Of a stretch of 40,485 nucleotides of DNA, positions 32,210-40,485 are shown piece after piece. Within the stretch, counting starts at the first letter, position 1. Every line of letters starts with the position of its first letter. This DNA comes from Lachnospiraceae bacterium (GTDB lineage Bacteria > Bacillota > Clostridia > Lachnospirales > Lachnospiraceae), in the NCBI GenBank assembly GCA_015258065.1, contig JABZIZ010000020.1:1-40485 (forward strand). The letters are read 5' to 3'. The notes beneath the pieces are model-generated. The model saw nothing but the letters and a program-made list of their open reading frames with translations. It ran no database searches and was not told where the DNA came from. The translations under genes and the position numbers were made by a program.

Positions 32210-34720
32210 ATGCAAACAATTATCAAACGAGGGCTTGCTGAGGAAGAATATAAGGGCGAGAAAATTTGCCATGCCATGGAAAAAGCCTTTCGCTCGGAAG
32301 GCATTCCGGTCAGTGACGAAAAGCTTCGTCTTTTGCTTTCCAAGGTAGAAATTGCGTTTGCCGGGCAGAGCCGGGTGACCGTCGAGGAGATTCAGAACAC
32401 CGTGGAAGAGGCTCTGATGCAGAATGGCGATTACAAGGTCGCCAGAGCCTATATTCTCTACCGGGAAAAGCGCACCCTGCTTCGCCATTTAAGGCAACGA
32501 ATCAAGGAGGAGATCGGAGACGACGGCATCGAAGAGGTGCTTTTGAAGATTCAGAAAGATTTCCCCGATTATGACCTTTCCCGCCTTTCCGCCAAGTACC
32601 TGTCCCTGAGCAAGGGTACACTGGAGAAAAAGGAGCGCCTGCTTTTGCTCACCAGAGCAGCGGCGGAACTGACCACCCAGGAGGAACCGGACTGGGAAAG
32701 AATTGCCGGCAGACTCCTCTCCTACCAGTTCCATCAGGAACTTCGCAAAGCGGAAGCAAGCAGGAATCTGGACGGTTTTTACGAAAAGCTCTGCTACCTC
32801 ACGGAGCAGGGGCTGTACGGCGCCTATATTCTGGACGCCTACGCCAAGGAAGAAGTGACAGAGGTCTCCTGCTTTTTAGACGAGAGCCGGAACGATCTTT
32901 TTACCTATTCCGGGCTGGATCTGCTCCTCTCCAGATACACCATACGGGACCGACAGCATACGCCCCTGGAATCTCCCCAGGAAATGTATCTGGGCATCGC
33001 AATGCATCTGGCAATGAAGGAAAAGGAGAACCGGGCCATCTATGTCAAGGAATTCTATGATATGCTGAGTCTCCATAAGGTGACGATGGCGACGCCGACC
33101 CTTTCCAACGCCAGAAAGCCCTATCACCAGCTGAGTTCCTGTTTTATTGATACCGTCGCAGACTCTCTGGACGGCATCTACCAGAGCATCTCCCGCTTCG
33201 CCGACGTTTCCAAATATGGCGGCGGGATGGGGATGTATTTCGGCAAGGTGAGGTCAAGGGGAGGCAAGATCCGCGGCTTCGAGGGTGCCAGCGGCGGTGT
33301 CATCCGCTGGATACGAGTGGTGAACGACACGGCGGTAGCGGTCGATCAGCTGGGCATGCGCCAGGGAGCAGTGGCCGTCTACCTCGATGCCTGGCACAAA
33401 GATCTACCCGAATTTCTCCAGCTGCGTACCAACAACGGAGACGACCGGATGAAGGCGCATGACGTCTTCCCTGCGGTCTGCTATCCCGATCTTTTTTGGA
33501 AAAAAGTAAAAGAGGATCTGAATCAAAACTGGTATCTCATGGACCCGCATGACATCCTTCTCATCAAAGGCTACTGTCTGGAAGATTTTTACGGGGAAGA
33601 ATGGGAAAACCGTTATGAGGATTGTGTCAGAGACAACCGCATCAGCAAACGGGTCTATGTCCTGAAAGATCTGGTTCGGCTGATTTTAAAATCGGCCGTG
33701 GAAACCGGTACGCCCTTCGCCTTTTACCGGGATACCGTCAACCGCATGAATCCCAATCAGCATCGGGGGATCATCTACTGCTCCAATCTGTGCACGGAAA
33801 TTGCACAGAACATGAAAGAGGCGGAAATTTTAGAACAGAAGGTCGAAACAAAAGACGGCGATGAAATCATTGTAAGTTCTGTCAAACCCGGTGACTTCGT
33901 CGTATGCAACCTTGCTTCGCTCTGCCTTGGCAACATTGATGTAAACGACAAGGAGGAGATCAGAAGAATCACCAAAACGGTTGTGCGGGCGCTGGACAAT
34001 GTCATCGACCTCAACTTTTATCCGGTCAAAGAAGCGGAACTGACCAATCAAAAATACCGTGCCATCGGACTGGGTGTTTCCGGCTATCACCACATGCTCG
34101 CCAAACACCACATCGCCTGGGAATCGGAGGAACATCTGCGCTTTGCCGACCGGGTGTTTGAAGACATCAATTTTGCCGCCATTTCCGCCAGTGCGGAGCT
34201 GGCAAAAGAGAGAGGATCTTACCGGTTCTTCTCCGGCTCCGAATGGGAGACCGGTGCCTATTTCAGAAGACGAAATTATGACTCACCGGAGTGGAAGGAG
34301 TTGGAAGCGAAGGTGCATCAGGGCATCCGGAACGCATGGATTTTAGCAACCGCCCCGACCAGTTCCACCTCCATCCTGATCGGCACCAGTGCAGGACTTG
34401 ATCCGGTCATGCACCGTTTTTTCCTCGAAGAAAAAAAAGGAGCCATCCTGCCGCGAGTCGCACCGGAACTTTCCATGGACACCTACTGGTATTACAAATC
34501 CGCCCATCTGATCGACCAAACTTGGTCCGTGCGGGCCGCCGGACTGCGGCAACGGCATATCGATCAGTCCCAGAGCGTCAATCTGTGGATCACGAATGAA
34601 TACAAGATGAGCGAACTGTTAAACCTTTATACGCTGGCCTGGGAATCCGGTGTGAAGACCATTTACTATGTCCGTTCCAAATCTCTGGATCCGGAGGACT
34701 GCGAATCCTGCTCCTCTTAA
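32210..34720 (+). CDS. nrdA: Class I ribonucleoside-diphosphate reductase, alpha subunit
   Basis: 836 residues. An N-terminal ATP-cone (1-90) is followed by the catalytic barrel. Active-site residues are visible: C311 in LSSCFID and C566 in VVCNLAS as the redox pair, and C528 flanked by N526 and E530 in SNLCTEI as the radical and catalytic triad. ATAPTSSTSILIGTSAG binds substrate phosphate, and the C-terminal DCESCSS is the CxxC that is re-reduced by thioredoxin. It makes dNDPs and pairs with the beta subunit encoded 99 bases downstream. It is divergent from grdA. Confidence 0.95.
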   Translation: MQTIIKRGLAEEEYKGEKICHAMEKAFRSEGIPVSDEKLRLLLSKVEIAFAGQSRVTVEEIQNTVEEALMQNGDYKVARAYILYREKRTLLRHLRQRIKEEIGDDGIEEVLLKIQKDFPDYDLSRLSAKYLSLSKGTLEKKERLLLLTRAAAELTTQEEPDWERIAGRLLSYQFHQELRKAEASRNLDGFYEKLCYLTEQGLYGAYILDAYAKEEVTEVSCFLDESRNDLFTYSGLDLLLSRYTIRDRQHTPLESPQEMYLGIAMHLAMKEKENRAIYVKEFYDMLSLHKVTMATPTLSNARKPYHQLSSCFIDTVADSLDGIYQSISRFADVSKYGGGMGMYFGKVRSRGGKIRGFEGASGGVIRWIRVVNDTAVAVDQLGMRQGAVAVYLDAWHKDLPEFLQLRTNNGDDRMKAHDVFPAVCYPDLFWKKVKEDLNQNWYLMDPHDILLIKGYCLEDFYGEEWENRYEDCVRDNRISKRVYVLKDLVRLILKSAVETGTPFAFYRDTVNRMNPNQHRGIIYCSNLCTEIAQNMKEAEILEQKVETKDGDEIIVSSVKPGDFVVCNLASLCLGNIDVNDKEEIRRITKTVVRALDNVIDLNFYPVKEAELTNQKYRAIGLGVSGYHHMLAKHHIAWESEEHLRFADRVFEDINFAAISASAELAKERGSYRFFSGSEWETGAYFRRRNYDSPEWKELEAKVHQGIRNAWILATAPTSSTSILIGTSAGLDPVMHRFFLEEKKGAILPRVAPELSMDTYWYYKSAHLIDQTWSVRAAGLRQRHIDQSQSVNLWITNEYKMSELLNLYTLAWESGVKTIYYVRSKSLDPEDCESCSS

Positions 34721-34819
34721 AATCGGAAAAAACGGGCAGATTACGGGTATTTTGATCAGTGATTGCAGACAGTCCTGTATCACGCGATCCAACTCATCTC
34801 ATACAGAAAGGACTTTTCC

Positions 34820-35863
34820 ATGGAAGAAATCTGGCGCAAGCCCCTGTTTAACCCGGAAGGGGACATTGATGTACGCAACCGGCGGCTCATCAATTTCAAC
34901 ACGACCAATATCAATGACTTTAATAATATGAAGTATGAATGGGTTTCCGACTGGTATCGACAGGCGATGAACAACTTCTGGGTACCGGAGGAAATCAACC
35001 TGAACCAGGATAAGAGCGACTACCCGCACCTTACACCGGAGGAACGCACTGCCTATGACAAGATCCTCAGCTTCCTTGTCTATCTGGATTCCCTCCAGTC
35101 GGCAAACCTCCCGAATATCTCGCAGTATGTCACCGCCAACGAAGTGAACCTCTGCCTGTCCATCCAGACTTTTCAGGAATGTATCCACAGCCAGAGCTAC
35201 AGCTACATGCTGGATACCATCTGCAACCCGACCGAACGAAATGACATCCTCTATCAGTGGAAAACCGACCCGCATCTGCTGCGCAGAAATGAATTTATCG
35301 GAAACCTCTACAACGAGTTTATCGAAAAACAAACCAAGGAAAGCTTCCTCCGCGTCTGCATTGCCAACTTCATCCTGGAAGGGATTTATTTCTACTCCGG
35401 CTTCATGTTTTTTTACAACCTCGGACGAAACGGCAAAATGCCGGGCTCCGTTCAGGAAATCCGCTATATCAACCGGGATGAAAACACCCACCTCTGGCTC
35501 TTCCGCAACATCCTCCTGGAACTGCAGAAAGAGGAACCGGCGCTCTTTCAGCCGGATCGCATCGAAGAAATCACCGACATGATCAAGGAAGGCGTCACCC
35601 AGGAAATCGCCTGGGGCCAGTATGTCATCGGCGACAACATCCCCGGACTCAACAGCACCATGGTGGAGGATTATATCAAATACCTCGGTAACCTCCGCTA
35701 CAGCTCCCTAGGCCTCGGCACCCTTTACGACGGCTACGACAAAGAACCCGAAAGCATGAAATGGGTCGCCCAATACGCCGACGCCAACATGGTCAAAACC
35801 GACTTCTTCGAAGCCCGCTCCACCGCCTACGCCAAAAGCACCGCTATCGAAGACGACTTGTAA
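34820..35863 (+). CDS. nrdB: Class I ribonucleoside-diphosphate reductase, beta subunit
   Basis: 347 residues from ATG 34820 (AGAAAGGA upstream). An earlier ATG at 34763 lacks a site. The diiron ligands are D90, E120 and H123 (FQECIHSQSY), E187 (FILEGIYF), E221 and H224 (RDENTHL), and the radical tyrosine is Y127, seven residues after E120 as in canonical NrdB. The protein is therefore a canonical Y-radical type, with iron or manganese. The stop overlaps the first copy of a 13-bp motif that bounds the repeat-rich region downstream. Confidence 0.95.
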   Translation: MEEIWRKPLFNPEGDIDVRNRRLINFNTTNINDFNNMKYEWVSDWYRQAMNNFWVPEEINLNQDKSDYPHLTPEERTAYDKILSFLVYLDSLQSANLPNISQYVTANEVNLCLSIQTFQECIHSQSYSYMLDTICNPTERNDILYQWKTDPHLLRRNEFIGNLYNEFIEKQTKESFLRVCIANFILEGIYFYSGFMFFYNLGRNGKMPGSVQEIRYINRDENTHLWLFRNILLELQKEEPALFQPDRIEEITDMIKEGVTQEIAWGQYVIGDNIPGLNSTMVEDYIKYLGNLRYSSLGLGTLYDGYDKEPESMKWVAQYADANMVKTDFFEARSTAYAKSTAIEDDL

Positions 35864-35868
35864 AACAA

Positions 35869-35933
35869 GGGTCAAAGTCCTTCCACCGCCGCGCGTAAAT
35901 TTATTTACGTGCGGCGGTGGAGGACCTTGACCC
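35869..35933. repeat. long hairpin (about 30-bp arms) just after nrdB
   Basis: Left arm 35869-35900 and right arm 35901-35933 pair almost completely, with a one-base bulge and two G-U-compatible mismatches on the transcript. The GC-rich core is CCACCGCCGC. There is no long U-run at its end. It may protect or terminate the nrdAB transcript, or be part of a mobile repeat with the copies further on. Confidence 0.85.
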
Positions 35934-35954
35934 GCAAACACATGAGGAATTTTG

Positions 35955-36139
35955 CGCAACGAAGTGAAGCGAAATTCCGAATGGGGTTGCAGGGTGAGAG
36001 CGAAGCGATCACCCGTCTTGTTTTACAAGCGGCTGGTAACACCTAAACACACATACGAGGAAAACCGCAACGAAGCGTAGCGAAATTCCGAATGGGGTTG
36101 CAGGGTGAGAGCGAAGCGATCACCCGTCTTGTTTTACAA
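35955..36139. repeat. 74-bp direct repeat pair downstream of nrdB
   Basis: Copies at 35955-36028 and 36066-36139 differ at only two positions and have a 111-bp period. Each holds an internal inverted repeat (gggtga ... tcaccc) around gagcgaagcga and ends in CTTGTTTTACAA. The 13-bp CTTGTTTTACAAG at 36017-36029 is the reverse complement of CTTGTAAAACAAG at 35857-35869, across the nrdB stop. No credible ORF is seen in the 339-base spacer. Confidence 0.85.
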
Positions 36140-36202
36140 AGGAAGGGAGAAACAGCGAAGCGAAGCGCCCACTCACAGATTTTACATCAAGGAAGGAAGA
36201 AC

Positions 36203-36994
36203 ATGATCAATTTTAATGAAAAAAAAGGCTTTATCTCGGATATGGACGGTGTCCTCTACCACGGGAACACCCTGCTCCCGGGGGTGAAAGAATTTGTCAA
36301 ATGGCTGCAGGATGAGGGAAAAGAATACCTTTTTTTGACCAACAACTCCGGTCTGACCAGGAGAGAACTCAAGCAAAAGCTGGAGCGGATGGGACTGGAT
36401 GTGCCGGAAGAGCATTTTTATACCAGCGCACTAGCTACCGCCTCCTTCCTAAAAGAGCAGAGTCCAGGCTGTTCGGTTTACGCCATCGGAGAAGCAGGGC
36501 TCTTAAACGCCCTCTATGATGCCGGGTTCACGATGAATGACGTCGACCCTGACTATGTCGTTGTGGGAGAAGGCCACACCTATTCGCTGGAATCGGTGAC
36601 CAAAGCCACCAATCTGGTTTTAAACGGCGCCAAATTGATCGGCGCCAATTCCGATGTATCCGGACCGATCGAGGATGGCATCATGCCCGCCTGCGGTGCG
36701 CTGATCTCTCCCATCGAAATTGCCACCGGACAAAAGGCCTATTTTTGCGGAAAACCAAATCCGCTCATGATGCGCACCGGCCTTCGGATTCTGCAATGCC
36801 ACTCCGCAGAAGCGGTGATGATCGGCGACCGGATGGATACGGACGTGATCTCCGGTCTGGAAAGCGGTATGTCCACGGTTCTGGTTCTCTCCGGCATTTC
36901 CGATGAAGACACCGTAAAACAATACGCCTATCGTCCGTCCATTGTACTGAACGGCGTAGGCGATATTGTCAAAAAAGCAAAGCAAGATCAATAA
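36203..36994 (+). CDS. HAD-IIA family phosphatase (NagD-like)
   Basis: 263 residues from ATG 36203 with GGAAGGAAG upstream. The frame extends further back through the repeat region, but only this start has a site. The nucleophile and acid/base are D13 and D15 in FISDMDGVLYHG. LFLTNNSG gives motif II, KPNPLMM holds the motif III lysine and VMIGDRMDTDVISG gives motif IV. The IIA cap domain lies between. These enzymes dephosphorylate sugar phosphates or nucleotides; the substrate is unknown. NagD in E. coli acts on UMP and related molecules. Confidence 0.9.
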   Translation: MINFNEKKGFISDMDGVLYHGNTLLPGVKEFVKWLQDEGKEYLFLTNNSGLTRRELKQKLERMGLDVPEEHFYTSALATASFLKEQSPGCSVYAIGEAGLLNALYDAGFTMNDVDPDYVVVGEGHTYSLESVTKATNLVLNGAKLIGANSDVSGPIEDGIMPACGALISPIEIATGQKAYFCGKPNPLMMRTGLRILQCHSAEAVMIGDRMDTDVISGLESGMSTVLVLSGISDEDTVKQYAYRPSIVLNGVGDIVKKAKQDQ

Positions 36995-37036
36995 AGCAAA
37001 GCATTGCAAATCATGCCGCAGGATCCATCGAATCGT

Positions 37037-39256
37037 TTACACGTCGGCTCTTTCCGCACGCAGGTAGAGCACGAGGCTCTCAAAGTCTCCAAGCGCCGGA
37101 AAGAGCATTCCGTCGTTCATCAGATCATCTCCGTAACGAAGCGAGGAAGTGCTCGGCAGCATCTTTCCGGAAACGGTCTCCATGTGATAGCCTGTATCCG
37201 GATCCAGGCCGCGGAGCCGAATCTTCTCCGCCCCGGTCTGAGGACGTCCCAGAACCTGGACATAAGTGACCAAGGCTTCTTTCCTGTCCTTTGAGACGAT
37301 CATCCAAACATCAAAGGGTCTTTCTGCACTCCAGGAAGCGATCCTGTAATAATCTCCCTCCATCGTCAGCTTCCGGAAGCGGTGGTACATCCGAATCTGC
37401 TTCGGAATCTCTTCTTTTTCCTCTACTGTCATCTTCGTGATATCCAGTTCGTAGCCGAAGCTCCCTGCCAGAGCGACGTTTGCCCTGGTCGCAATCGGGC
37501 AGATTCTGCCCACCTGCTCATTCGGCACCTTGGACACATGCGCTCCCATGGTGGAAAGCGGATAGACAAGGGCCGTCCCTTCCTGAATCTTCAGTCTTTC
37601 GATGGCATCGGTGTCATCACTGGTCCAAATCTGCGGGCTATAGTAAAGCATCCCCGGGTCAAATCTTGCCCCGCCGGAGGAACAATTTTCAAAGAGTAGA
37701 TTCGGCAGCTCCTTCACCAGTCTCTCCTGCATCTCATACACACCCAGCACATAACGGTGAGAAAGCTCTCCTTGTCTCTCTTGCGTCAGCGCGAAGCTGC
37801 CCAGATCGCTGAGATAACGGTTCATATCCCACTTGACATAATCCGCCTCTACTTCGTGCAGGACCTTGAGGATCCGGTCCATGATCTCATCTCTCACTTC
37901 TTTTCTGGAAATATCCAGTACCAGCTGGCTCCTAAAAAGAGAAGGTTCCCTTCCCGGGATGGCAATCGCCCAGTCCGGATGTTCTCTGTAAAGATCCGAA
38001 TCGGGATTCACCATTTCCGGCTCTACCCAGATACCGAATTTCATGCCCAGTCCGCGGATCCGGTCTGTCAGTTGTCGAATGCCCCCCTTTAATTTCTGTT
38101 CATTCACCATCCAATCGCCGAGCCCGTGCTCGTCGTCGTTCCTGTTCCCAAACCAGCCATCGTCCATGACAAACATTTCGATTCCGCAGGCGGATGCTCC
38201 CCTGGCGATCTCATAGAGCTTCGTTTCATCGAAATCGAAATAAGTTCCTTCCCAGTTGTTGATCAAAACCGGCCTTTCCTCTTGCAGGTAACGGCTACGG
38301 ATCAAATGGTTGCGGTAAAAATCATGGAAGTGATGCGTCATCTCGTCCAGTCCCTCAGAGGAATAGGTCATCACCACCTCCGGCGTCACAAACTCTGCCC
38401 CCGGCAGAAGCTGCCAGGAGAACCCTTCCGGATGAATCCCCATCCCCAACCGTACCGATTCAGAGGCACTGCGCTCCGCAACGGCAGCGAAATTTCCGGA
38501 ATAAACGAAATTCATTGCCGTCACCTCTCCGCCTTCCTGGGAAGTCCCCTCCCCCAAAAGAGCAATGAACGGCGCTTCCTGTGGGGAAGAGACCCCACGC
38601 AAAGACGAAATCACCTGTTTTCCATGATGCAGCTTTACTCTCTCCGGGTGTCTTTCTCTTGCCCAGTCACCGAACAACCCCAGAACCTCAAAGTTTCTGT
38701 TTTCCAAATCCATGGACGCACTGAGCGCCCGTTCTATGGTCAGCGTTTCTTTTCCTTCATTGCAGATCCTGACGCTCCTGGTAATGACATCTTCTTTTGC
38801 AAATACAGAATAAAACAGGGTAACGCGCAGGTGCAAAACCGGATCTTCCAGTTCCACTGTCAGGGTCTCAACCGACTGCTCATCCCCAAAAGACGATGGA
38901 AGTCCCGGGAGTTTCGGCTTCCCGAATTCCACCCGCGCGTTCCTGTACAAAAGTTCACAGGCACTCATTCCCTTTTCATTTCTTACCTGCAGAGCAGGTG
39001 TGCGGAAGTCTCCTATCCCTCCCGTCGGATATTCAAAGGGAAAGATCGCGAGCATCCTTGCCTTCTCCCGTTTCAGATCGGGGCCGGGGGAAGGCACCTC
39101 GAAGAAACGAAAATGCTCTTCCGGATTCACATGTTTGATCCGTTTGCCATAGTAGAGATGTCCCAGATGACCGTATTCCGAAACCGCCATCATGTAGGAG
39201 GTATGGTCGGTTTCCAAATGAATGGTTTTTTCCCGTTCATTGACTGTGATCGGCAT
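37037..39256 (-). CDS. Alpha-galactosidase, GH36
   Basis: 739 residues from ATG 39256 (AAAGGAGGCAATCA upstream), the usual size of bacterial GH36. A beta-sandwich N-terminal domain is followed by a TIM barrel. The catalytic nucleophile is D477 in DYVKWDMNR, and the acid/base is D547 in IWTSDDTDA. NNWEGTYFDFDE, FVMDDGWFG and ENCSSGGARFDPGML are GH36 signatures. It hydrolyses raffinose-family oligosaccharides or melibiose. No transporter or regulator is adjacent in the window. There is no signal peptide, so it acts in the cytoplasm. Confidence 0.95.
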   Translation of the reverse strand: MPITVNEREKTIHLETDHTSYMMAVSEYGHLGHLYYGKRIKHVNPEEHFRFFEVPSPGPDLKREKARMLAIFPFEYPTGGIGDFRTPALQVRNEKGMSACELLYRNARVEFGKPKLPGLPSSFGDEQSVETLTVELEDPVLHLRVTLFYSVFAKEDVITRSVRICNEGKETLTIERALSASMDLENRNFEVLGLFGDWARERHPERVKLHHGKQVISSLRGVSSPQEAPFIALLGEGTSQEGGEVTAMNFVYSGNFAAVAERSASESVRLGMGIHPEGFSWQLLPGAEFVTPEVVMTYSSEGLDEMTHHFHDFYRNHLIRSRYLQEERPVLINNWEGTYFDFDETKLYEIARGASACGIEMFVMDDGWFGNRNDDEHGLGDWMVNEQKLKGGIRQLTDRIRGLGMKFGIWVEPEMVNPDSDLYREHPDWAIAIPGREPSLFRSQLVLDISRKEVRDEIMDRILKVLHEVEADYVKWDMNRYLSDLGSFALTQERQGELSHRYVLGVYEMQERLVKELPNLLFENCSSGGARFDPGMLYYSPQIWTSDDTDAIERLKIQEGTALVYPLSTMGAHVSKVPNEQVGRICPIATRANVALAGSFGYELDITKMTVEEKEEIPKQIRMYHRFRKLTMEGDYYRIASWSAERPFDVWMIVSKDRKEALVTYVQVLGRPQTGAEKIRLRGLDPDTGYHMETVSGKMLPSTSSLRYGDDLMNDGMLFPALGDFESLVLYLRAERADV

Positions 39257-39312
39257 TGATTGCCTCCTTTTATCTATGCTTCCAATCCTGCATTCGTGAT
39301 AAGCCTGCACTC

Positions 39313-39341
39313 ATTATAAACAGAGCTCCGTTCTTTTACCA
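39313..39341 (-). promoter_or_regulatory. candidate promoter of the alpha-galactosidase gene
   Basis: On the minus strand a perfect TATAAT (39313-39318) is 57 bases before the start codon. The hexamer 17 bases further upstream is only TGGTAA. Confidence 0.5.
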
Positions 39342-39357
39342 CTACAAAAATTTGCGT

Positions 39358-39389
39358 AAAAAAAGTGTGCAGGAATAACCACTGCACAC
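39358..39389 (-). terminator. Rho-independent terminator after the dnaJ-linked small gene
   Basis: On the minus strand GTGTGCAG and CTGCACAC form a perfect 8-bp stem with a 9-base loop, followed by seven U residues. It ends the dnaJ transcript. Confidence 0.85.
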
Positions 39390-39442
39390 GTTTCTTCTCT
39401 CTCTGCAAATACAGGAAAAGTTCTTGAATAATGAAAACAGTC

Positions 39443-39829
39443 TTAAAAATGGATTTTATCGGCATCTGCAAGTTTGGTATAGACCCCGTTTAAATACATA
39501 TACCCCGGCTCGGGTGGTGCCAAAGAAATCTGTCCCCTTCCTCCCGTACCGATTCTGCCGGACGTCTTCGCATAGCTAGGTGCCGCATTGGAACCGGCCG
39601 TCTGAGAATAACCGGGTGTCCTCCCGTCACCGAATATCTTGCCGGAAGCAAAGCGCTTGCTCATATCCGCCGTCTTCGAATAAGAAGAGGGGGTCGCCAG
39701 AATCGTCCTTTCCTGCTTCATATTCGCAGATGCAGCCGCATTCTTCTTTTTGGTTTTATAGATCGTGCGAAAGATCGAAAATGCGATCATGGCGATCAGC
39801 AATAACATCTGCTCTATGGAACTTCTCAT
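39443..39829 (-). CDS. Small single-span membrane protein, unknown
   Basis: 128 residues. A hydrophobic stretch (MLLLIAMIAFSIFRTIY) near the N-terminus would anchor it, with a basic, Ser/Gly/Lys-rich remainder that looks disordered and ends YMYLNGVYTKLADADKIHF. I recognise no family. The ATG overlaps the dnaJ stop by four bases, so it is co-translated with dnaJ, and a terminator follows. The coupling suggests a link with chaperone or membrane stress functions, but that is only context. Confidence 0.75.
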   Translation of the reverse strand: MRSSIEQMLLLIAMIAFSIFRTIYKTKKKNAAASANMKQERTILATPSSYSKTADMSKRFASGKIFGDGRTPGYSQTAGSNAAPSYAKTSGRIGTGGRGQISLAPPEPGYMYLNGVYTKLADADKIHF

Positions 39830-40485
39830 CGCTTAAAAAACCCCTTTTTCTTCGGTGTTTCTTCTTCTACCGTCGTTCCCTGTTCCTTCATTCTCTTCGC
39901 CGCATTCAGGCTGTCGCCCGTAAGGGCATCGAACTGTGTCAGCAGCTCTTTTGCTTCCTTGCTGAGTCTCTCCGGCGTTTGAGTCACCAGCGTGATGTAG
40001 TGATCGCCCCGTACGTTCTTATCTCGAAGCGAAGGCACACCCTTCCCGCGCAGTCTGACCCGCGTGTTGGTAGCGGTTCCCGCCTTCACATCGTAGATCA
40101 CCTTGCCGTCTACCGTATCAATGACAATCGAACCGCCAAGTGCAGATACAGCAAAGGACATCGGCACCGTGGAAAAAATATCATAGTCCTGCCTTTGGAA
40201 AATCGGATGGGAGGAAACCAACACTTCCACCAACAGGTCTCCCCTGGTTCCGCCTCCGACCCCCGGTTCTCCCTTTTCCCGGATCCGCACACTTTGCCCA
40301 TTGTCAATCCCTGCCGGGATCGAAACCTTGATCTTCTTACGGCTTGCAATATACCCGCTGCCACCGCAGTCCGGACATTTATCCTTAATGATCTTCCCGC
40401 TGCCGCCACAATCCGGACAGGTCTGTACATTTCTCACTGTGCCAAAGAAAGATTGCTGGGTGAAGACCACCTGCCCCTTACCGCC
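39826..40485 (-). CDS. dnaJ: Chaperone DnaJ, C-terminal part (5' end outside the window)
   Basis: 219 residues are present, starting within the region GGKGQVVFTQQSFFGTVRNVQTCPDCGGSG, which continues past the window edge. The cysteine-rich zinc region keeps two of the four CxxCxGxG repeats (TCPDCGGSG and KCPDCGGSG); the other two must be outside. The C-terminal substrate-binding domain has VSIPAGIDNGQSVRI, GDLLVEVLVSSHPIFQR and GKGVPSLRDKNVRGDHYITLVTQTPERLS. It is the Hsp40 co-chaperone of DnaK. The J domain is not visible, so the assignment rests on the zinc and C-terminal regions. Confidence 0.93.
   Translation of the reverse strand, partial: GGKGQVVFTQQSFFGTVRNVQTCPDCGGSGKIIKDKCPDCGGSGYIASRKKIKVSIPAGIDNGQSVRIREKGEPGVGGGTRGDLLVEVLVSSHPIFQRQDYDIFSTVPMSFAVSALGGSIVIDTVDGKVIYDVKAGTATNTRVRLRGKGVPSLRDKNVRGDHYITLVTQTPERLSKEAKELLTQFDALTGDSLNAAKRMKEQGTTVEEETPKKKGFFKR

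Noticed and set aside
35955..36139. CRISPR array
   Set aside because: There are only two copies, 74 bp long, with one 37-bp spacer. No cas genes are present, and the repeat has no CRISPR-like size.
38126..39259. Plus-strand frame of 377 residues opposite the alpha-galactosidase
   Set aside because: Antisense shadow; the minus-strand GH36 motifs are unambiguous.

Overview
The window comes from an anaerobic Firmicute of class Clostridia. I see about 50% GC, strong AAGGAGG-type ribosome sites, YitT and DUF1275 membrane proteins, a Trk potassium system, and a glycine reductase system that uses selenocysteine (Sec). A Lachnospiraceae-like or related amino-acid-fermenting lineage fits, but the genus cannot be fixed from sequence reading alone. 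Genes are densely packed, mostly on the minus strand from 10.4 to 31.9 kb.

Layout. 1-3.6 kb: end of a TraX-like membrane protein, then trkA-trkH (minus) with a clear sigma-A-type promoter. 3.7-6.6 kb: remnant of a surface-glycan or phosphonate-type locus, made of a cytidylyltransferase/Gfo-Idh-MocA fusion, a decayed TylF-type methyltransferase and a class V aminotransferase. 6.7-10.3 kb: DUF1275, two YitT proteins and a DUF3825 protein. 10.4-13.9 kb: a minus-strand housekeeping operon of nitroreductase, prmA, gamma-carbonic-anhydrase-like protein, rsmE and cytidine deaminase. 13.9-16.1 kb: a glycosyltransferase and a GH114-type lipoprotein. 16.1-31.9 kb: a selenium and glycine reductase island. 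32.2-35.9 kb: nrdA-nrdB, class I ribonucleotide reductase, divergent from grdA. 35.9-36.2 kb: a repeat-rich spacer with a long hairpin and a 74-bp direct repeat. 36.2-40.5 kb: a HAD-IIA phosphatase, a GH36 alpha-galactosidase, a small membrane protein and the end of dnaJ.

The island is the core of the window. It holds tRNA-Sec (anticodon UCA) with its own promoter and terminator, and selA, selB and selD. The SelD protein itself contains Sec, encoded by an in-frame UGA with a bSECIS-like hairpin. It also holds a selenium-type LysR regulator, an MBL-fold hydrolase, a cysteine-desulfurase-family protein, YedF and a DUF3343 protein, and a double-cubane 2-hydroxyacyl-CoA-dehydratase-like reductase with its ATPase activator. 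The glycine reductase part is grdA (Sec at codon 44), trxB, trxA with a GCVPC active site, grdC and grdD. Selenium would be mobilised by the desulfurase/YedF/DUF3343 set, activated by SelD, loaded on tRNA-Sec by SelA and delivered by SelB to grdA and selD. GrdA, GrdC/D and TrxA/B would then support reductive deamination of glycine or a related substrate, giving acetyl phosphate. The substrate-specific protein B subunits are not in this window.

A second theme is the number of short tandem duplications at gene ends and in spacers, with unit lengths of 21, 26, 31, 32, 35, 54 and 111 bp. One of them spans the junction of two genes and carries the start codon I prefer for the downstream one.
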